Part shown: positions 50,245-59,399 of the stretch, in pieces
Layout of the letters: the number at the start of each line of letters is the position of its first letter
Position numbering within the stretch: the first letter of the stretch is position 1
Assembly: GCF_002803085.1 (NCBI RefSeq)
Contig: NZ_NNBJ01000008.1
Span: forward strand, 245,645 to 309,644
Source of the DNA: Streptomyces sp. CB01201
GTDB lineage: Bacteria; Actinomycetota; Actinomycetes; Streptomycetales; Streptomycetaceae
Direction: 5' to 3'
Length of the DNA: 64,000 bases
Position numbers and translations under genes: made by a program
Notes under the pieces: generated by a model
Told to the model about the DNA's origin: nothing
The model's database searches: none
What the model saw: only the letters and a program-made list of their open reading frames with translations

Positions 50245-51183
50245 TCAGATCAGGTGCTTGGACTTGAGGTAGTTCTTCGCCACGTCCTCGGGCAGCCGGC
50301 GCCAGCTGTCGACCTGTTCGTTGAGGGAGGCGAGGTCGGCCGTGGTGAGCACCGTGTTGAGCCGGCCGAGCGCTCCCGTCACGCCCGCGCTGCCGGCCCG
50401 TGAGCGGTTGACCACCGGCACGATGTAGTCCGCGTTCTGGAGGTGCTTGTCGTCGGCGAGCAGCACCAGGCCGAACTGTCCGAGCGTGGCGTCCGTCGTG
50501 GTGGTCAGGACCATCTGGTCCTGACCGCTCTGGACGGCCTGCTTCGCCGGGGTGGTGCCGACGCCCTTGGGGTCGACGGCCGTCACATCGATCCCGTACA
50601 CCCTTTTCAACCCCGGTTCGCAATAAGGGCGTTGAACGCATTCGTCGCCCGCCGCGAGCCGGACCGGAAGCCTGGCCGCACCCAGGTCGCTCAGCGTCTT
50701 CAGCCGGTGTTCGCGCGCGTAGGACTCGGCGACGGCGAACGCGTTCTGGTCCACCGCCCTGCCCGGGTCCAGGACGGTCAGACCGCGCGGGGTGGCCAGG
50801 GCGCGCAGGGCCGTCATCGTGCGGTTCAGGTCGGGCGAGCCGACGGGCTTGGCGTCGGCGCCGTGCGCCTTGGCGTTGAGCCAGTCCGCGAAGGTGGCCG
50901 CGTACTCCGCCACGACGTCGATCTGGCCGCTCTCCAGGGCGGGTTCGTAGATCTCCCGGTTGGTGACCGAGAGGATCTTCGTGTGGTAGCCGGCCCTGTC
51001 GAGCAGCTGCGCGTACATCTGGGCGAGCAGGTCGCTCTCGGTGAATCCGGCGGAGCCGATCGTCAGGTGCTTGTTGTCGCCGGGCGGCGCGGTGACCGCG
51101 CCCTGCTTCTCCAGGCTCGGCCCGGTGGTGCAGGCGGTGAGCACCGTCAGCGCGAGGGCGGCGAGCAGCAGGCGCGGCCTCAT
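50245..51183 (-). CDS. OpuCC-type glycine betaine/choline-binding lipoprotein
   Basis: A 312-residue lipoprotein with lipobox ALTVLTACTTG (cysteine near residue 18) and an OpuAC/QAT-type binding fold: LTIGSAGFTESDLLAQMYAQ (near 40-59), YEPALESGQIDVVAEYAAT near residues 84-102, and LATPRGLTVLDPGRAVDQNA. The fold binds quaternary amines such as glycine betaine or choline. Third gene of the leftward unit; starts with ATG overlapping the stop of the permease. Confidence 0.87.
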   Translation of the reverse strand: MRPRLLLAALALTVLTACTTGPSLEKQGAVTAPPGDNKHLTIGSAGFTESDLLAQMYAQLLDRAGYHTKILSVTNREIYEPALESGQIDVVAEYAATFADWLNAKAHGADAKPVGSPDLNRTMTALRALATPRGLTVLDPGRAVDQNAFAVAESYAREHRLKTLSDLGAARLPVRLAAGDECVQRPYCEPGLKRVYGIDVTAVDPKGVGTTPAKQAVQSGQDQMVLTTTTDATLGQFGLVLLADDKHLQNADYIVPVVNRSRAGSAGVTGALGRLNTVLTTADLASLNEQVDSWRRLPEDVAKNYLKSKHLI

Positions 51184-51854
51184 CCGAAACCGCCCTTCGC
51201 CCACTGCGGCGCGAAGCGCTGGACCAGTTCGAAGACGCCTTCCACGACGAGCGCGAAGGCCGCCACCAGGACGGCCCCGGCGACGACTTGGGGCGTCGAG
51301 GCGAGGTTGAACCCGGCGGTGATGATCCGGCCGAGCCCGCCGCCGCCCGCCAGGGCCGCGAGCGTGGCGGTCGCGACCAGCTGGACGGCGGCGATGCGCA
51401 CCCCGGTGAGGATCAGCGGCAGGGCGAGCGGGAGCTCGACGCGGAACAGGAGCTGGCGCCCGGTCATGCCCATGCCCCGGGCCGCGCGCACCACGTCCCG
51501 GTCTACCTCGCGCATGCCGACATAGGCGTTGGTCAGCAGCGGGGGCACGGCGAAGAGGATCAGCGCGATGATGGTCGGCCACTCGCCGTACTTGCCGATC
51601 GGGGTCAGCAGGAGCAGGACGAGGACGGCGAAGGTGGGCACCGCGCGGCCGACGTTGGAGATGTTGACGGCGAGGGTGCCGCCCTTGCCGAGGTGGCCGA
51701 GGACGAGTGCGACGGGCAATGCGATGAGGCAGCTCAGCAAGAGGCACAGGGCGGTGAGCCACAGGTGCTGGCCGAGCCGGTTCCAGATCCCGTTCTCGCC
51801 CGACCAGTGGGCCGCCGAGGTGAGCCACGACCAGGTGTCGGAGAGCGTGTTCAT
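51180..51854 (-). CDS. OpuCB/OpuCD-type permease
   Basis: A 224-residue permease with about five helices: LCLLLSCLIALPVALVLGHL near residues 36-55, TFAVLVLLLLTPIGKYGEWP, the EAA-like loop GMREVDRDVVRAARGMGMTG, and ATLAALAGGGGLGRIITAGF. It pairs with the upstream permease as the two membrane subunits, and overlaps both neighbours by 4 bases. Confidence 0.86.
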   Translation of the reverse strand: MNTLSDTWSWLTSAAHWSGENGIWNRLGQHLWLTALCLLLSCLIALPVALVLGHLGKGGTLAVNISNVGRAVPTFAVLVLLLLTPIGKYGEWPTIIALILFAVPPLLTNAYVGMREVDRDVVRAARGMGMTGRQLLFRVELPLALPLILTGVRIAAVQLVATATLAALAGGGGLGRIITAGFNLASTPQVVAGAVLVAAFALVVEGVFELVQRFAPQWAKGGFG

Positions 51855-52531
51855 GAGGCCACCGCCCGCGTCCAGGGGGTCAGCAGGCGCTGGATGCCGA
51901 GCAGCAGCAGGTCCGCGGCGACGGCGATCACCACGCACAGTACGGAGGCGGTGAGCACCTGGGCCTTGAAGTAGGTGTTCATCCCGGCGTAGATCAGATT
52001 GCCGAGTCCGCCGTACCCGACGATCGCGCCGACCGTCACCAGGGAGACCGCGGAGACCGTGGCGATCCGCAGACCGGCCATGGCGGCCGGGACCGCGAGG
52101 GGGAGTTCGACCGCCAGGAGCAGACGCACCGGCCCGTACCCCATGCCGCGGGCAGCCTGCCGGGTGTCCTCCGGTACGGCCCGCAGCCCGGCCAGGATGT
52201 TCCGCACGAGCAGGGTCAGCGAGTACAGGACAAGACCGGCGATGACGATCGACGCGGAGAGCCCGTACACCGGCAGGAGCAGCGAGAACATGGCGAGCGA
52301 GGGAATCGTGTAGAGGATCGTCGTGACGCCGAGCACCGGAGCCGCCGCCCAGCGCCAGCGGCGGGCGGCGACGGCCAGCGGTACGGCGATGACCAGTCCG
52401 ATCGCCACGGAGACCGCGGTGAGCTGGAGGTGCTGGACGACCGCGTCCCACAGGATCTGGCTACGGCTCGACAGATAGGCGCCGCAGATCCACTCATTGC
52501 GCGCGAGGCAGTCGTCGGGGGGCGCGGTCAC
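51851..52531 (-). CDS. OpuCB/OpuCD-type permease
   Basis: A 226-residue permease, first gene of the leftward unit. TAVSVAIGLVIAVPLAVAAR (near residues 36-56), TTILYTIPSLAMFSLLLPVY, loop GLRAVPEDTRQAARGMGYGP, and TVGAIVGYGGLGNLIYAGMN are family features. I start at GTG 52531 because the coding pattern begins there (TAPPDDCLARNEWICGAYL); frame upstream is not coding-like. No strong ribosome site is visible. Confidence 0.82.
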   Translation of the reverse strand: MTAPPDDCLARNEWICGAYLSSRSQILWDAVVQHLQLTAVSVAIGLVIAVPLAVAARRWRWAAAPVLGVTTILYTIPSLAMFSLLLPVYGLSASIVIAGLVLYSLTLLVRNILAGLRAVPEDTRQAARGMGYGPVRLLLAVELPLAVPAAMAGLRIATVSAVSLVTVGAIVGYGGLGNLIYAGMNTYFKAQVLTASVLCVVIAVAADLLLLGIQRLLTPWTRAVAS

Positions 52532-52700
52532 CCGTTCATTGGAGCCCGCCGCCCCGCCCGGCCGCGCGTCCTGGTGGGCTGTTCGGGGGCAGACGTTGGG
52601 ACAGCGGGGCGTCAAGGGGGCCCGGCAACGTCGGACGGCCGCCCCTGTGTCCCGGGCCGGCGGGCCCGGTACACCTGGGGGCGGCCCGGACCCGCGCGTC

Positions 52701-55700
52701 TCACAGCCCGGCGTCGCAGCAGCCGTCGCGGCGCAGCAGCCGGCCCACCTCCAGCCAGTCCTCGGACCTCGCCGCGGGGTGGCGCTCGTGCGGCTGGAAC
52801 GCGGACACCAGGTCGGCGGTCCGGTACGGGACACCGCCCCTGAGCACGCCCGTGGTGCGCACCAGGGAGTCGAAGTCATGGAACGGGTCGCCGTCGACCA
52901 GGGTGAGGTCGGCGAGCTTGCCGTGCTCGACCGTGCCGAGTTCCTTGTCGAGCCCGAAGAGCCGGGCGGGGTGGACGGTCGCGGTGCGGAGCGTCGCGGC
53001 CGGTGAGAGGCCGCCGAGGTGCAGGGCGCGCAGTCCCAGATGGAGCGAGAGTCCGACGGGCACGAGCGGCTGGTCCGTGCCGAGGGCGAGCAGGCCGCCG
53101 CCGTCGATCACGCGGCGGTACACATCGGTCTCCGTGCGCAGCGTGGCGAGCTGGGCCGCCGTGGGCGCCGTGCCCGCCGACTGCCGTACGGCCGCCGAGT
53201 CCCACGGTGGCATCACGGTGGTGACCCGGGGGTCGTCGGCGAGGGCCGGGTCCGCGCCCAGCAGCGGCGCCGAGGTGAACGGCGTCACGATGAGCGCGAA
53301 GTTGATGCCGTGCGCCGTGTAGATCTCGATGACGTCCTCGTAGGCGTGCCCGGTCGCGGAGGTCGCGTGGCCGAACTCGGCACGCTGGGTTGCCAGCAGA
53401 TGGGTCGTCAGGTCCTGTCCGACCTGGACGCCCGGTGAGAGCAAGTGGCTGCCCGAGCGCACGCCGAGCCGTTCGTGGGCGAACCGTGCGGCCTCTGTCA
53501 TCAGCCAACTGGGCGCCCGCACATAGGTTTTGACGAAGTCCCAGTCGAGGGCGGCACCGCGTTCGAGGGAACGCTTGAGGCCTGCCTCGGTGCGGTGGGC
53601 GCGGCCCATGCTGTAGGCGACGCGGGCGCCGTCGAGCAGTTCGCCGGTGGTGAGCAGCCGCGGCCCGGCCAACTGGCCGGTGGCCACGGCCTCGCGGATG
53701 CGGGCCTGTTCGTAGGCGAAGCCGCCGAGCGACACGGCGGTGGTGATGCCGTAGGTGAGCTGGCCGACCGTCTGACGGCCGCCGTAGGTGCTCTGCCACG
53801 GGTGGGTGTGGGTGTCCCAGAGCCCGGGCAGCACGGTCTGTCCGGAGGCGTCGACAACCCTCTGCGCCCCGCGCCTGCGGTGGGGTTCGACGGCGGCGAT
53901 ACGGCCCGCGCGCACCACGATGTCGACGTCCTCGCGCACCGATTCGCCCGTGCCGTCCCAGAGCCGGCCGGCGTGCACCACCGTGTCGGCGGGCGCCGGC
54001 CGGCGCTGGTCGAGCGGTACGCGCACGGTCCGCGCGCCGCCGCCGTCGACGCCGATGAGCCGCAGCCGCGCGCCGGAGAGGTAGAGCAGCGTCCTGGAGT
54101 CGCCGGACCAGGACGGGTGGTCGGCCGGCTCGGTGGTGAGGGTGCGCGGCGCGCCCTGAGGGGTGCCGTCGGGTGCGACGGGCAGGACACACAGCGCGGA
54201 TTCGACGACGACCGCCATCCAGCGCCCGTCGGGCGACCACACGGGGCCGGAGTCGTAGCGGTCGGCAATGGAGACGTGCGGGGCCACGGCGTGCAGACGG
54301 TCGGCGCCGGTGGTGGTGTCGACGACCCGGATGACGTTGTAGCCCTCGCGGAACCGCAGGTTGAGCCGGTTGCGGTCGCACAGGGCGAGATGGCGGCCGT
54401 CGGGTGACCAGCTGGGCCGTCCCGGCAGCCCGCCGGCGCCGAGCGCCGACACCAGGACGCGGTCGGTACCGCTCGCGAGGTCCCGCACGACGAGCCGCCC
54501 CGACATGTCGATCGAGGCGAGCCGCCTGCCGTCGGGCGAGAGCGCCGGATGCACCCGGCCGCCGGTCGCGAGCGCGCTCTCTGTGCCGTCGGCGAGATTG
54601 CGGCGGTAGATGCCGAACAGACCGTCCCGGTCGTCGGCGTACAGGAGCGAGCGCCCGTCGCGCGCCCAGACCGGCCCGAGCAGATAGCGCGTGGCCGACG
54701 ACTGGCGCAGCCGCTCGGGCGGCCTGGATCCCGAAGTGTCCGCGATCCAGAGCGAGTTGAGGGCGGCGAAGGCGATCTTCCGGCCGTCGGGCGACAGCGC
54801 GGGCAGATGGATGCCGCGCACCGGACGGACCCGCTCCTCGCCGAGGTCGTACGCCTTGACCTGATAGCGCGGCCGGTCGACGGGGAGCGCTCCCTCGAAC
54901 GGGATCCGCTCGGGCTCGGCCGGCTCGTCCGGGCGCACCAGGGTGAACGTGCCGTCCACGGTGAGCAGCAGCGCGCCGTCATGCGTCCAGCGCGGGGGCA
55001 TCGGCGCGATGTCCCCGGCGACGGGGACGGGTTTGCCGTCGACGACCAGGGCACATGAGGCGTTGGGCGCGGGGGTGGTGCGCAGGTAGGCGAGGCGGTG
55101 GCCGTCGGGTGCCAGGGCCGGTGTCATGACCTGGGCGTTCTCGGTCTCGGTGTGCTCGATCGTGACCGCGCCCGTGCCCTGGGCGGGGACGGCGGCGACG
55201 GTCCTGGCGTCCACGCCGAGCCCGAACGGCGTGGTGACGGCCTTGGCCCGGACGAACAGGATCCGCTTGCCGTCGGGTGACCAGGTCGGGTCGAAGTCCT
55301 CGAACGGGCCGTCCTGGAGCGGGCCGTCCTGGCCGGAAAGCCCGGTGAGACGGGTCAACCGGCCGGTGGGCAGGTCGAGTACGTGGATGCGGTAGGGGCT
55401 GCCGGCCACCGGGTCGCCGCCGCGCTCGGAGGAGAAGGCGATGCGCGTGCCGTCGGGCGACCAGGCGGGGCCGCGGTCGTCCCACGGGCCTTCGGTGCGT
55501 CGGCGCAGCTCGGATCCGTCGGGCCGCATGGTCCAGATGTGGTAGCCGCCGCCCTGGTACGCGCTGAACGCGATGAGCTCCCCGTCGGGGGCGTGCACGG
55601 GCCGGGTGGGTTCGAGCCCGGCCGGGGTGAGCGGCTCGGCCTTGCCGCCGGCGCGGGGCAGGGACCACAGGACGTCCTGGATCTCGGCGATCAGGTGGTC

Positions 55701-55889
55701 CCCCGCGGGTGAGAGGCTCGCGGCTCCGTTGGTGGCGGCCGTGAAGGACAGGGAGAGCCCGGTGCGCGGCGCGGCCAGGGCCGGGGCGGGCACGACGCCG
55801 ACGGCGGTGACGGCCCCGGCGACGCCCGCGGCGGCGAGGAGTTGGCGGCGGGAGAGGGAGAGGGGAGTGGGGGTGTGGTCACGGTCCAT
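52701..55889 (-). CDS. Tat-exported TolB-like propeller/amidohydrolase fusion
   Basis: A 1062-residue protein with a Tat signal (LSRRQLLAAAGVAGAVTAVG, residues 12-31), then a series of WD40/PD40-type propeller repeats to about residue 640 (for example DRGPAWSPDGTRIAFSSERG and VHPALSPDGRRLASIDMSGR), then an amidohydrolase domain from about residue 650 with VLPGLWDTHTHPW near 690 (metal-binding HxH), GSHLLSPG and ALGTDQPLVPVG. The fusion is known in actinobacteria and proteobacteria, with unknown substrates, perhaps peptides or cyclic amides. Leftward gene; ends with a Cys-containing tail (RRDGCCDAGL). Confidence 0.86.
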   Translation of the reverse strand: MDRDHTPTPLSLSRRQLLAAAGVAGAVTAVGVVPAPALAAPRTGLSLSFTAATNGAASLSPAGDHLIAEIQDVLWSLPRAGGKAEPLTPAGLEPTRPVHAPDGELIAFSAYQGGGYHIWTMRPDGSELRRRTEGPWDDRGPAWSPDGTRIAFSSERGGDPVAGSPYRIHVLDLPTGRLTRLTGLSGQDGPLQDGPFEDFDPTWSPDGKRILFVRAKAVTTPFGLGVDARTVAAVPAQGTGAVTIEHTETENAQVMTPALAPDGHRLAYLRTTPAPNASCALVVDGKPVPVAGDIAPMPPRWTHDGALLLTVDGTFTLVRPDEPAEPERIPFEGALPVDRPRYQVKAYDLGEERVRPVRGIHLPALSPDGRKIAFAALNSLWIADTSGSRPPERLRQSSATRYLLGPVWARDGRSLLYADDRDGLFGIYRRNLADGTESALATGGRVHPALSPDGRRLASIDMSGRLVVRDLASGTDRVLVSALGAGGLPGRPSWSPDGRHLALCDRNRLNLRFREGYNVIRVVDTTTGADRLHAVAPHVSIADRYDSGPVWSPDGRWMAVVVESALCVLPVAPDGTPQGAPRTLTTEPADHPSWSGDSRTLLYLSGARLRLIGVDGGGARTVRVPLDQRRPAPADTVVHAGRLWDGTGESVREDVDIVVRAGRIAAVEPHRRRGAQRVVDASGQTVLPGLWDTHTHPWQSTYGGRQTVGQLTYGITTAVSLGGFAYEQARIREAVATGQLAGPRLLTTGELLDGARVAYSMGRAHRTEAGLKRSLERGAALDWDFVKTYVRAPSWLMTEAARFAHERLGVRSGSHLLSPGVQVGQDLTTHLLATQRAEFGHATSATGHAYEDVIEIYTAHGINFALIVTPFTSAPLLGADPALADDPRVTTVMPPWDSAAVRQSAGTAPTAAQLATLRTETDVYRRVIDGGGLLALGTDQPLVPVGLSLHLGLRALHLGGLSPAATLRTATVHPARLFGLDKELGTVEHGKLADLTLVDGDPFHDFDSLVRTTGVLRGGVPYRTADLVSAFQPHERHPAARSEDWLEVGRLLRRDGCCDAGL

Positions 55890-56085
55890 GACAGAGCACG
55901 CTGGCGCACCGCGCGGCGCAGGGGCAACACCGCCATTCCCGCCAAACGGGTACGCCCGTCGCCAACCTCCCTGTGGGTCAGTCCTCTTGGGCAGACGCTC
56001 CTACGTGGCGGACGGGTCGGTCCTCCCCCGCCGCTCGACGCACCCGCCGAGCGGGGGGAGGTGGCTGCGCTCGGCGGCGCGGCCC

Positions 56086-56466
56086 TTACTGGGGCTTGAA
56101 GGAGCGGATCTGGTAACTGCCCTGGAGGTTGCCGCCCTTGCCGGACTCGGTGGATCCGACGCGTGCGTTGTAGTTGGTCTGGGTGTAGTACTGCACGCGG
56201 TGCCCGGTCTTGTTCCACACCGACAGGACCTTCTTGCCCTGCTGGATGAAGGAACAGTTGTCCGCGGTGTTGGCCAGCTTGGACTGCGACCACTGGCAGC
56301 GGGTTCCCGAGCCGTTCCAGCCGCTGTAGATGCAGAAGTATCCGGACGTGCAGTTGTAGGCCGCCGCGCGGGCGGGTGCCGCGGGGGCCGCGGTCGCGGT
56401 CGGGACGACGCCCAGGGCGGCGACCACGGCTACGGAGGCGACGGCGAACGAGTGGATACGACGCAT
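56086..56466 (-). CDS. Secreted peptidase inhibitor I36-like protein
   Basis: A 126-residue protein: signal peptide (FAVASVAVVAALGVVPTATA), then a small domain with four cysteines, the start NCTSGYFCIYSGWNGSGTRC at residues 38-57 matching the I36 (SMI) family, and CSFIQQGKKVLSVWNKTGH near 69-88. I36 members inhibit metalloproteases; others are crystallin-like. ATG 56466 has AGAGGTG eight bases upstream. Confidence 0.82.
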   Translation of the reverse strand: MRRIHSFAVASVAVVAALGVVPTATAAPAAPARAAAYNCTSGYFCIYSGWNGSGTRCQWSQSKLANTADNCSFIQQGKKVLSVWNKTGHRVQYYTQTNYNARVGSTESGKGGNLQGSYQIRSFKPQ

Positions 56467-56859
56467 GGGAAGAACACCTCTTTCTCGTCGGCGGTCCCCC
56501 GGTCCGGGCCTCGCGGGCCGGCCGCGGAGGATCGCGTGGGCGCGGGAAGGCCGGGACGAACGGCCCGCCGATGCGGCCGCCGATGGGCCCGCCCCGCGAA
56601 AACACCGCCCAGTATTTCGTCGCGCCCGGGCCGCCAGCAGGGCATTTCACGCCGTCCGGGCCGGTGCGGGGGCAGACGGGCGCGCACTCCGGTGGTGCGC
56701 CGGTGCCCACTCCGCTCGCCCCGCGACCGTTCGTTGGGGCGGACGGGTGATATCCGGTGCCGTGCACGGCGGGGCGCGTGCGCGGCGCCTCGCGGACATG
56801 AAAGGGAGTCCCCCAGAGATCCAATTTGTATGACAATCATTCGAGCCAGAGGAACGCAT
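56467..56859. other. Divergent intergenic region with AT-rich Zur-like patch
   Basis: A 393-bp gap between the I36 gene (leftward) and the surface-protein gene (rightward). No ORF with a good start. Near its right end TGACAATCATTCGAG (56831-56845) shares 10 of 15 positions with the actinobacterial Zur consensus, a weak resemblance. Confidence 0.4.
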
Positions 56860-57474
56860 ATGCCTGCCCCAGCTCTTCACGCCCTGACCGCCGTGCCCGC
56901 GCTCCGCAGTCCGCGCACGCGCGTCGCCGCCCTCGCGGCGCTCACCGCCGCGGGAACCATCCTGTCGGGCGCGCCCACGGCCTTCGCCGCCCCCGGCGAC
57001 AACGGCGACGTCAAGATCCACGCGATGGGTACGCAGTTCACGGACCAGCGCAACGAGCCCAAGGTCTGCGGCTTCTACCTGGACGCCTTCAACTTCGACA
57101 CCGTCCAGAGCGTCACGTATCAGATCAGCACCCAGCCCGCCAGAGCGGGCGGCGCCTCGCTGTCCGGCACCCTCCAACTCGCCACCGGCACCGGCCACTC
57201 CGCGCCCCTGACGCTGCCCGACGGGCAGTACAAGCTCGTCTGGAACATCGTCGGCGGCAAGGGCGCGGGCAAGCAGAAGGTCTTCGACGTCGCGTGCAAG
57301 ACGGCCGCCGGCAGCCGCGTGGCACCGCACGGCGGCGTGCCCGCGGGCGGCGGCGGTCTCGCCGAGACCGCCGGTGTCCCGCAGGCCGGTGCGGTGGCCG
57401 GCGTGGGGCTCGTCTCGGTCGCCGGGGTGCTCTACATCCGCCGCCTGCGCCGCCGCCCCGATGGCGCAGCGTAG
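56860..57474 (+). CDS. Surface-anchored secreted protein (sortase substrate candidate)
   Basis: A 204-residue exported protein. Signal peptide in the first 42 residues (VAALAALTAAGTILSGAPTA), a small beta-rich domain with two cysteines (VCGFYLDAFNFD near 66-77 and VFDVACKTA), a Gly/Ala linker, and a C-terminal sorting-like signal: LAETAG, then hydrophobic AGAVAGVGLVSVAGVLYI and RRLRRR. The LAETA differs from the LAXTG box by an A in place of G. ATG 56860 has AGAGGA about 7 bases upstream; ATG 56830 is less well placed. The sortase gene overlaps its end by 14 bp. Confidence 0.8.
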   Translation: MPAPALHALTAVPALRSPRTRVAALAALTAAGTILSGAPTAFAAPGDNGDVKIHAMGTQFTDQRNEPKVCGFYLDAFNFDTVQSVTYQISTQPARAGGASLSGTLQLATGTGHSAPLTLPDGQYKLVWNIVGGKGAGKQKVFDVACKTAAGSRVAPHGGVPAGGGGLAETAGVPQAGAVAGVGLVSVAGVLYIRRLRRRPDGAA

Positions 57475-58186
57475 CGGCGCCCCCCTCACCCGGCGCCGGA
57501 CGCGCGCCTACCGCCTGACGCGGACGGCCGCGCTGACGCTGTCCCTGGTGGTGGGCGGCGTCTGGTGGGCGCAGGACGACGAGGGCACGGTGCCGGCGGC
57601 GGCCGGGCCCCACGACGGCGGGGTTGCGGTGGCGTCCGCCGGCGACAGCCGGGGACCGGCCGCCACACGTTCGCCGGCGCCGGCCGCGCTGCCGCCGTCC
57701 CCCGCGGTGTCGCTGACGGTTCCGCACCTCGGCATCGAGGCCCCGGTCGTCCCCCTGGGCCTGGACGCCGAGCGCCGCCTCACCACCCCGCCCGTGGACG
57801 ACGCCAAGGTCGTGGGCTGGTACCAAGGCGGCCCGTCCCCGGGCGAATCGGGGACGGCCGTCGCCGTCGGGCACCGCGACACCAGGACCGGGCCCGCCGT
57901 CTTCGCCGCGCTGCGGACGCTGCGCCCCGGCCGCACGATCGAGGCGCGCCGCGCGGACGGCAGGATCGCCGTGTACACGGTGGACAAGGTCACGACGTAC
58001 GAGAAGGCGCACTTCCCCGACCAGGAGGTCTACGGATCGACGGGCCGGCCGGAGCTGCGCGTGATCACCTGCGGTGGCCGGTTCAGCACGCAGACGGGGT
58101 ACGAGAGCAACCTCGTCGTCTTCGCCCATCTCACCCAGGTCCGCGCCTTCCCGAACCACCCGGCCCGTCGGGGCGGCCGGGCCTAG
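57461..58186 (+). CDS. Class F sortase
   Basis: A 241-residue transpeptidase with an N-terminal membrane anchor (AALTLSLVVGGVWWA near residues 22-36), a disordered linker, and a sortase domain: TVPHLGIEAPVVPLGLDA, the catalytic histidine in AVAVGHRDTRTGPAVF (near 138-150), and the catalytic Cys in LRVITCGGRFS followed by an arginine. Class F enzymes occur in Actinobacteria and attach surface proteins. It overlaps the surface-protein gene by 14 bp, suggesting this substrate pair. Confidence 0.88.
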   Translation: MAQRSGAPLTRRRTRAYRLTRTAALTLSLVVGGVWWAQDDEGTVPAAAGPHDGGVAVASAGDSRGPAATRSPAPAALPPSPAVSLTVPHLGIEAPVVPLGLDAERRLTTPPVDDAKVVGWYQGGPSPGESGTAVAVGHRDTRTGPAVFAALRTLRPGRTIEARRADGRIAVYTVDKVTTYEKAHFPDQEVYGSTGRPELRVITCGGRFSTQTGYESNLVVFAHLTQVRAFPNHPARRGGRA

Positions 58187-58304
58187 GGCCTGTCCGGCGG
58201 GCCTTGTGCGGGACGCGTGGCCCCCAGCGGGACACCAGTAGCGGGACGGCCGAAGTGCCGCATCTTTTCCGGCCACGGCTCTAGGAACCTCAGGTCCGTC
58301 TCGC

Positions 58305-58310
58305 TACCCT
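58305..58310 (+). promoter_or_regulatory. Possible leaderless promoter (-10 TACCCT)
   Basis: TACCCT sits 6 bases before ATG 58317, with no ribosome site in between, as for leaderless genes. A clear -35 box is not seen. Confidence 0.4.
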
Positions 58311-58316
58311 CCGCGC

Positions 58317-59399
58317 ATGATTTCCACGGTTGTCTGGGGCACCGGCAATGTCGGGCGTGCGGCGATACGCGCCGTCGAGGCCCATCCCGCGCTGGAACTC
58401 TCGGCGGTACTCGTCCACGACCCCGCCAAGGTGGGCCGCGACGCCGCTCAACTCGCAGGTATGGACGGCAGGTCGGGGATCGCCGCGACCGACGACATCG
58501 CGGCCGTCCTCGCCTCGGGGCCCCGCGCGGTGGTGTACGCCGCCTCCGGCGACATCCGGCCCGACGAGGCCCTCGCCGACGTCACTCGCGCGATCCGGGC
58601 CGGGGCCGTGGTCGTCACCCCCGCCCTGTATCCGCTGTACGACCACCGCAGCGCGCCGCCCGAGTTCCGGGACCCGGTGCTCGCCGCGGTCGCCGCGGGC
58701 GGCGGATCGCTGTTCGTCTCGGGCGTGGACCCGGGCTGGGGCAACGACGTCCTGCCCCTGCTGATCAGCGGCCTCGGCTCTACGGTGGACGCGATCCGCT
58801 GCCAGGAGGTCTTCGACTACTCCACCTACGACCAGGAGGAGTCGGTCCGCCACCTGATCGGCATGGGACATCCGATGGACTACGCGCCCCTGATGCTCGC
58901 ACCGTCCATTCCGACCATGGTGTGGGGTGGCCAACTCCGGCTCATGGCAAGGGCATTGGGCGTCGAGCTCGACGACATCCGGGAGACCCTGGAGCGCCGC
59001 GCGCTGGACGCCACCGTCGACACCCGCACGATGGGCACCTTCGAGGCGGGCACGCAGGGTGCCGTCCGGTTCGAGGTGCAGGGCATCGTCGAGGGCGAAC
59101 CACGCATCGTCATCGAGCACATCACCCGCATCCACCCCTCCTGCGCCCCGGACTGGCCGGCGCCGCCCGACGGCGGCGACGGGGCGCACCGCGTCGTGAT
59201 CGAGGGGCGCCCGCGCATCGAGGTCACCGTCGAGGCGACCGACGAGGGCGAGAACCGCTCGGCGGGCGGCAACGCCACCGCGATGGGCCGTCTGGTGAAC
59301 GCCATCGACTGGCTGGCCGAGGCGGAGCCCGGGCTCTACGACGCGCTCGACGTCCCACTGCGCCCGGCAGTCGGCAGGCTCGGAAGGAAGCAACGATGA
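58317..59399 (+). CDS. DapB-like NAD(P)-dependent dehydrogenase
   Basis: A 360-residue dehydrogenase with an N-terminal Rossmann fold (VVWGTGNVGRAAIRAVEAHP) related to dihydrodipicolinate reductase, and a C-terminal domain with VFDYSTYDQEESVRHLIGMG near 163-182. The family (2,4-diaminopentanoate dehydrogenase-like) has several uncharacterised actinobacterial members acting on amines, ketones or lipids. It overlaps the AhpD-like gene by 4 bases and converges on the cholesterol oxidase gene. Confidence 0.82.
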   Translation: MISTVVWGTGNVGRAAIRAVEAHPALELSAVLVHDPAKVGRDAAQLAGMDGRSGIAATDDIAAVLASGPRAVVYAASGDIRPDEALADVTRAIRAGAVVVTPALYPLYDHRSAPPEFRDPVLAAVAAGGGSLFVSGVDPGWGNDVLPLLISGLGSTVDAIRCQEVFDYSTYDQEESVRHLIGMGHPMDYAPLMLAPSIPTMVWGGQLRLMARALGVELDDIRETLERRALDATVDTRTMGTFEAGTQGAVRFEVQGIVEGEPRIVIEHITRIHPSCAPDWPAPPDGGDGAHRVVIEGRPRIEVTVEATDEGENRSAGGNATAMGRLVNAIDWLAEAEPGLYDALDVPLRPAVGRLGRKQR

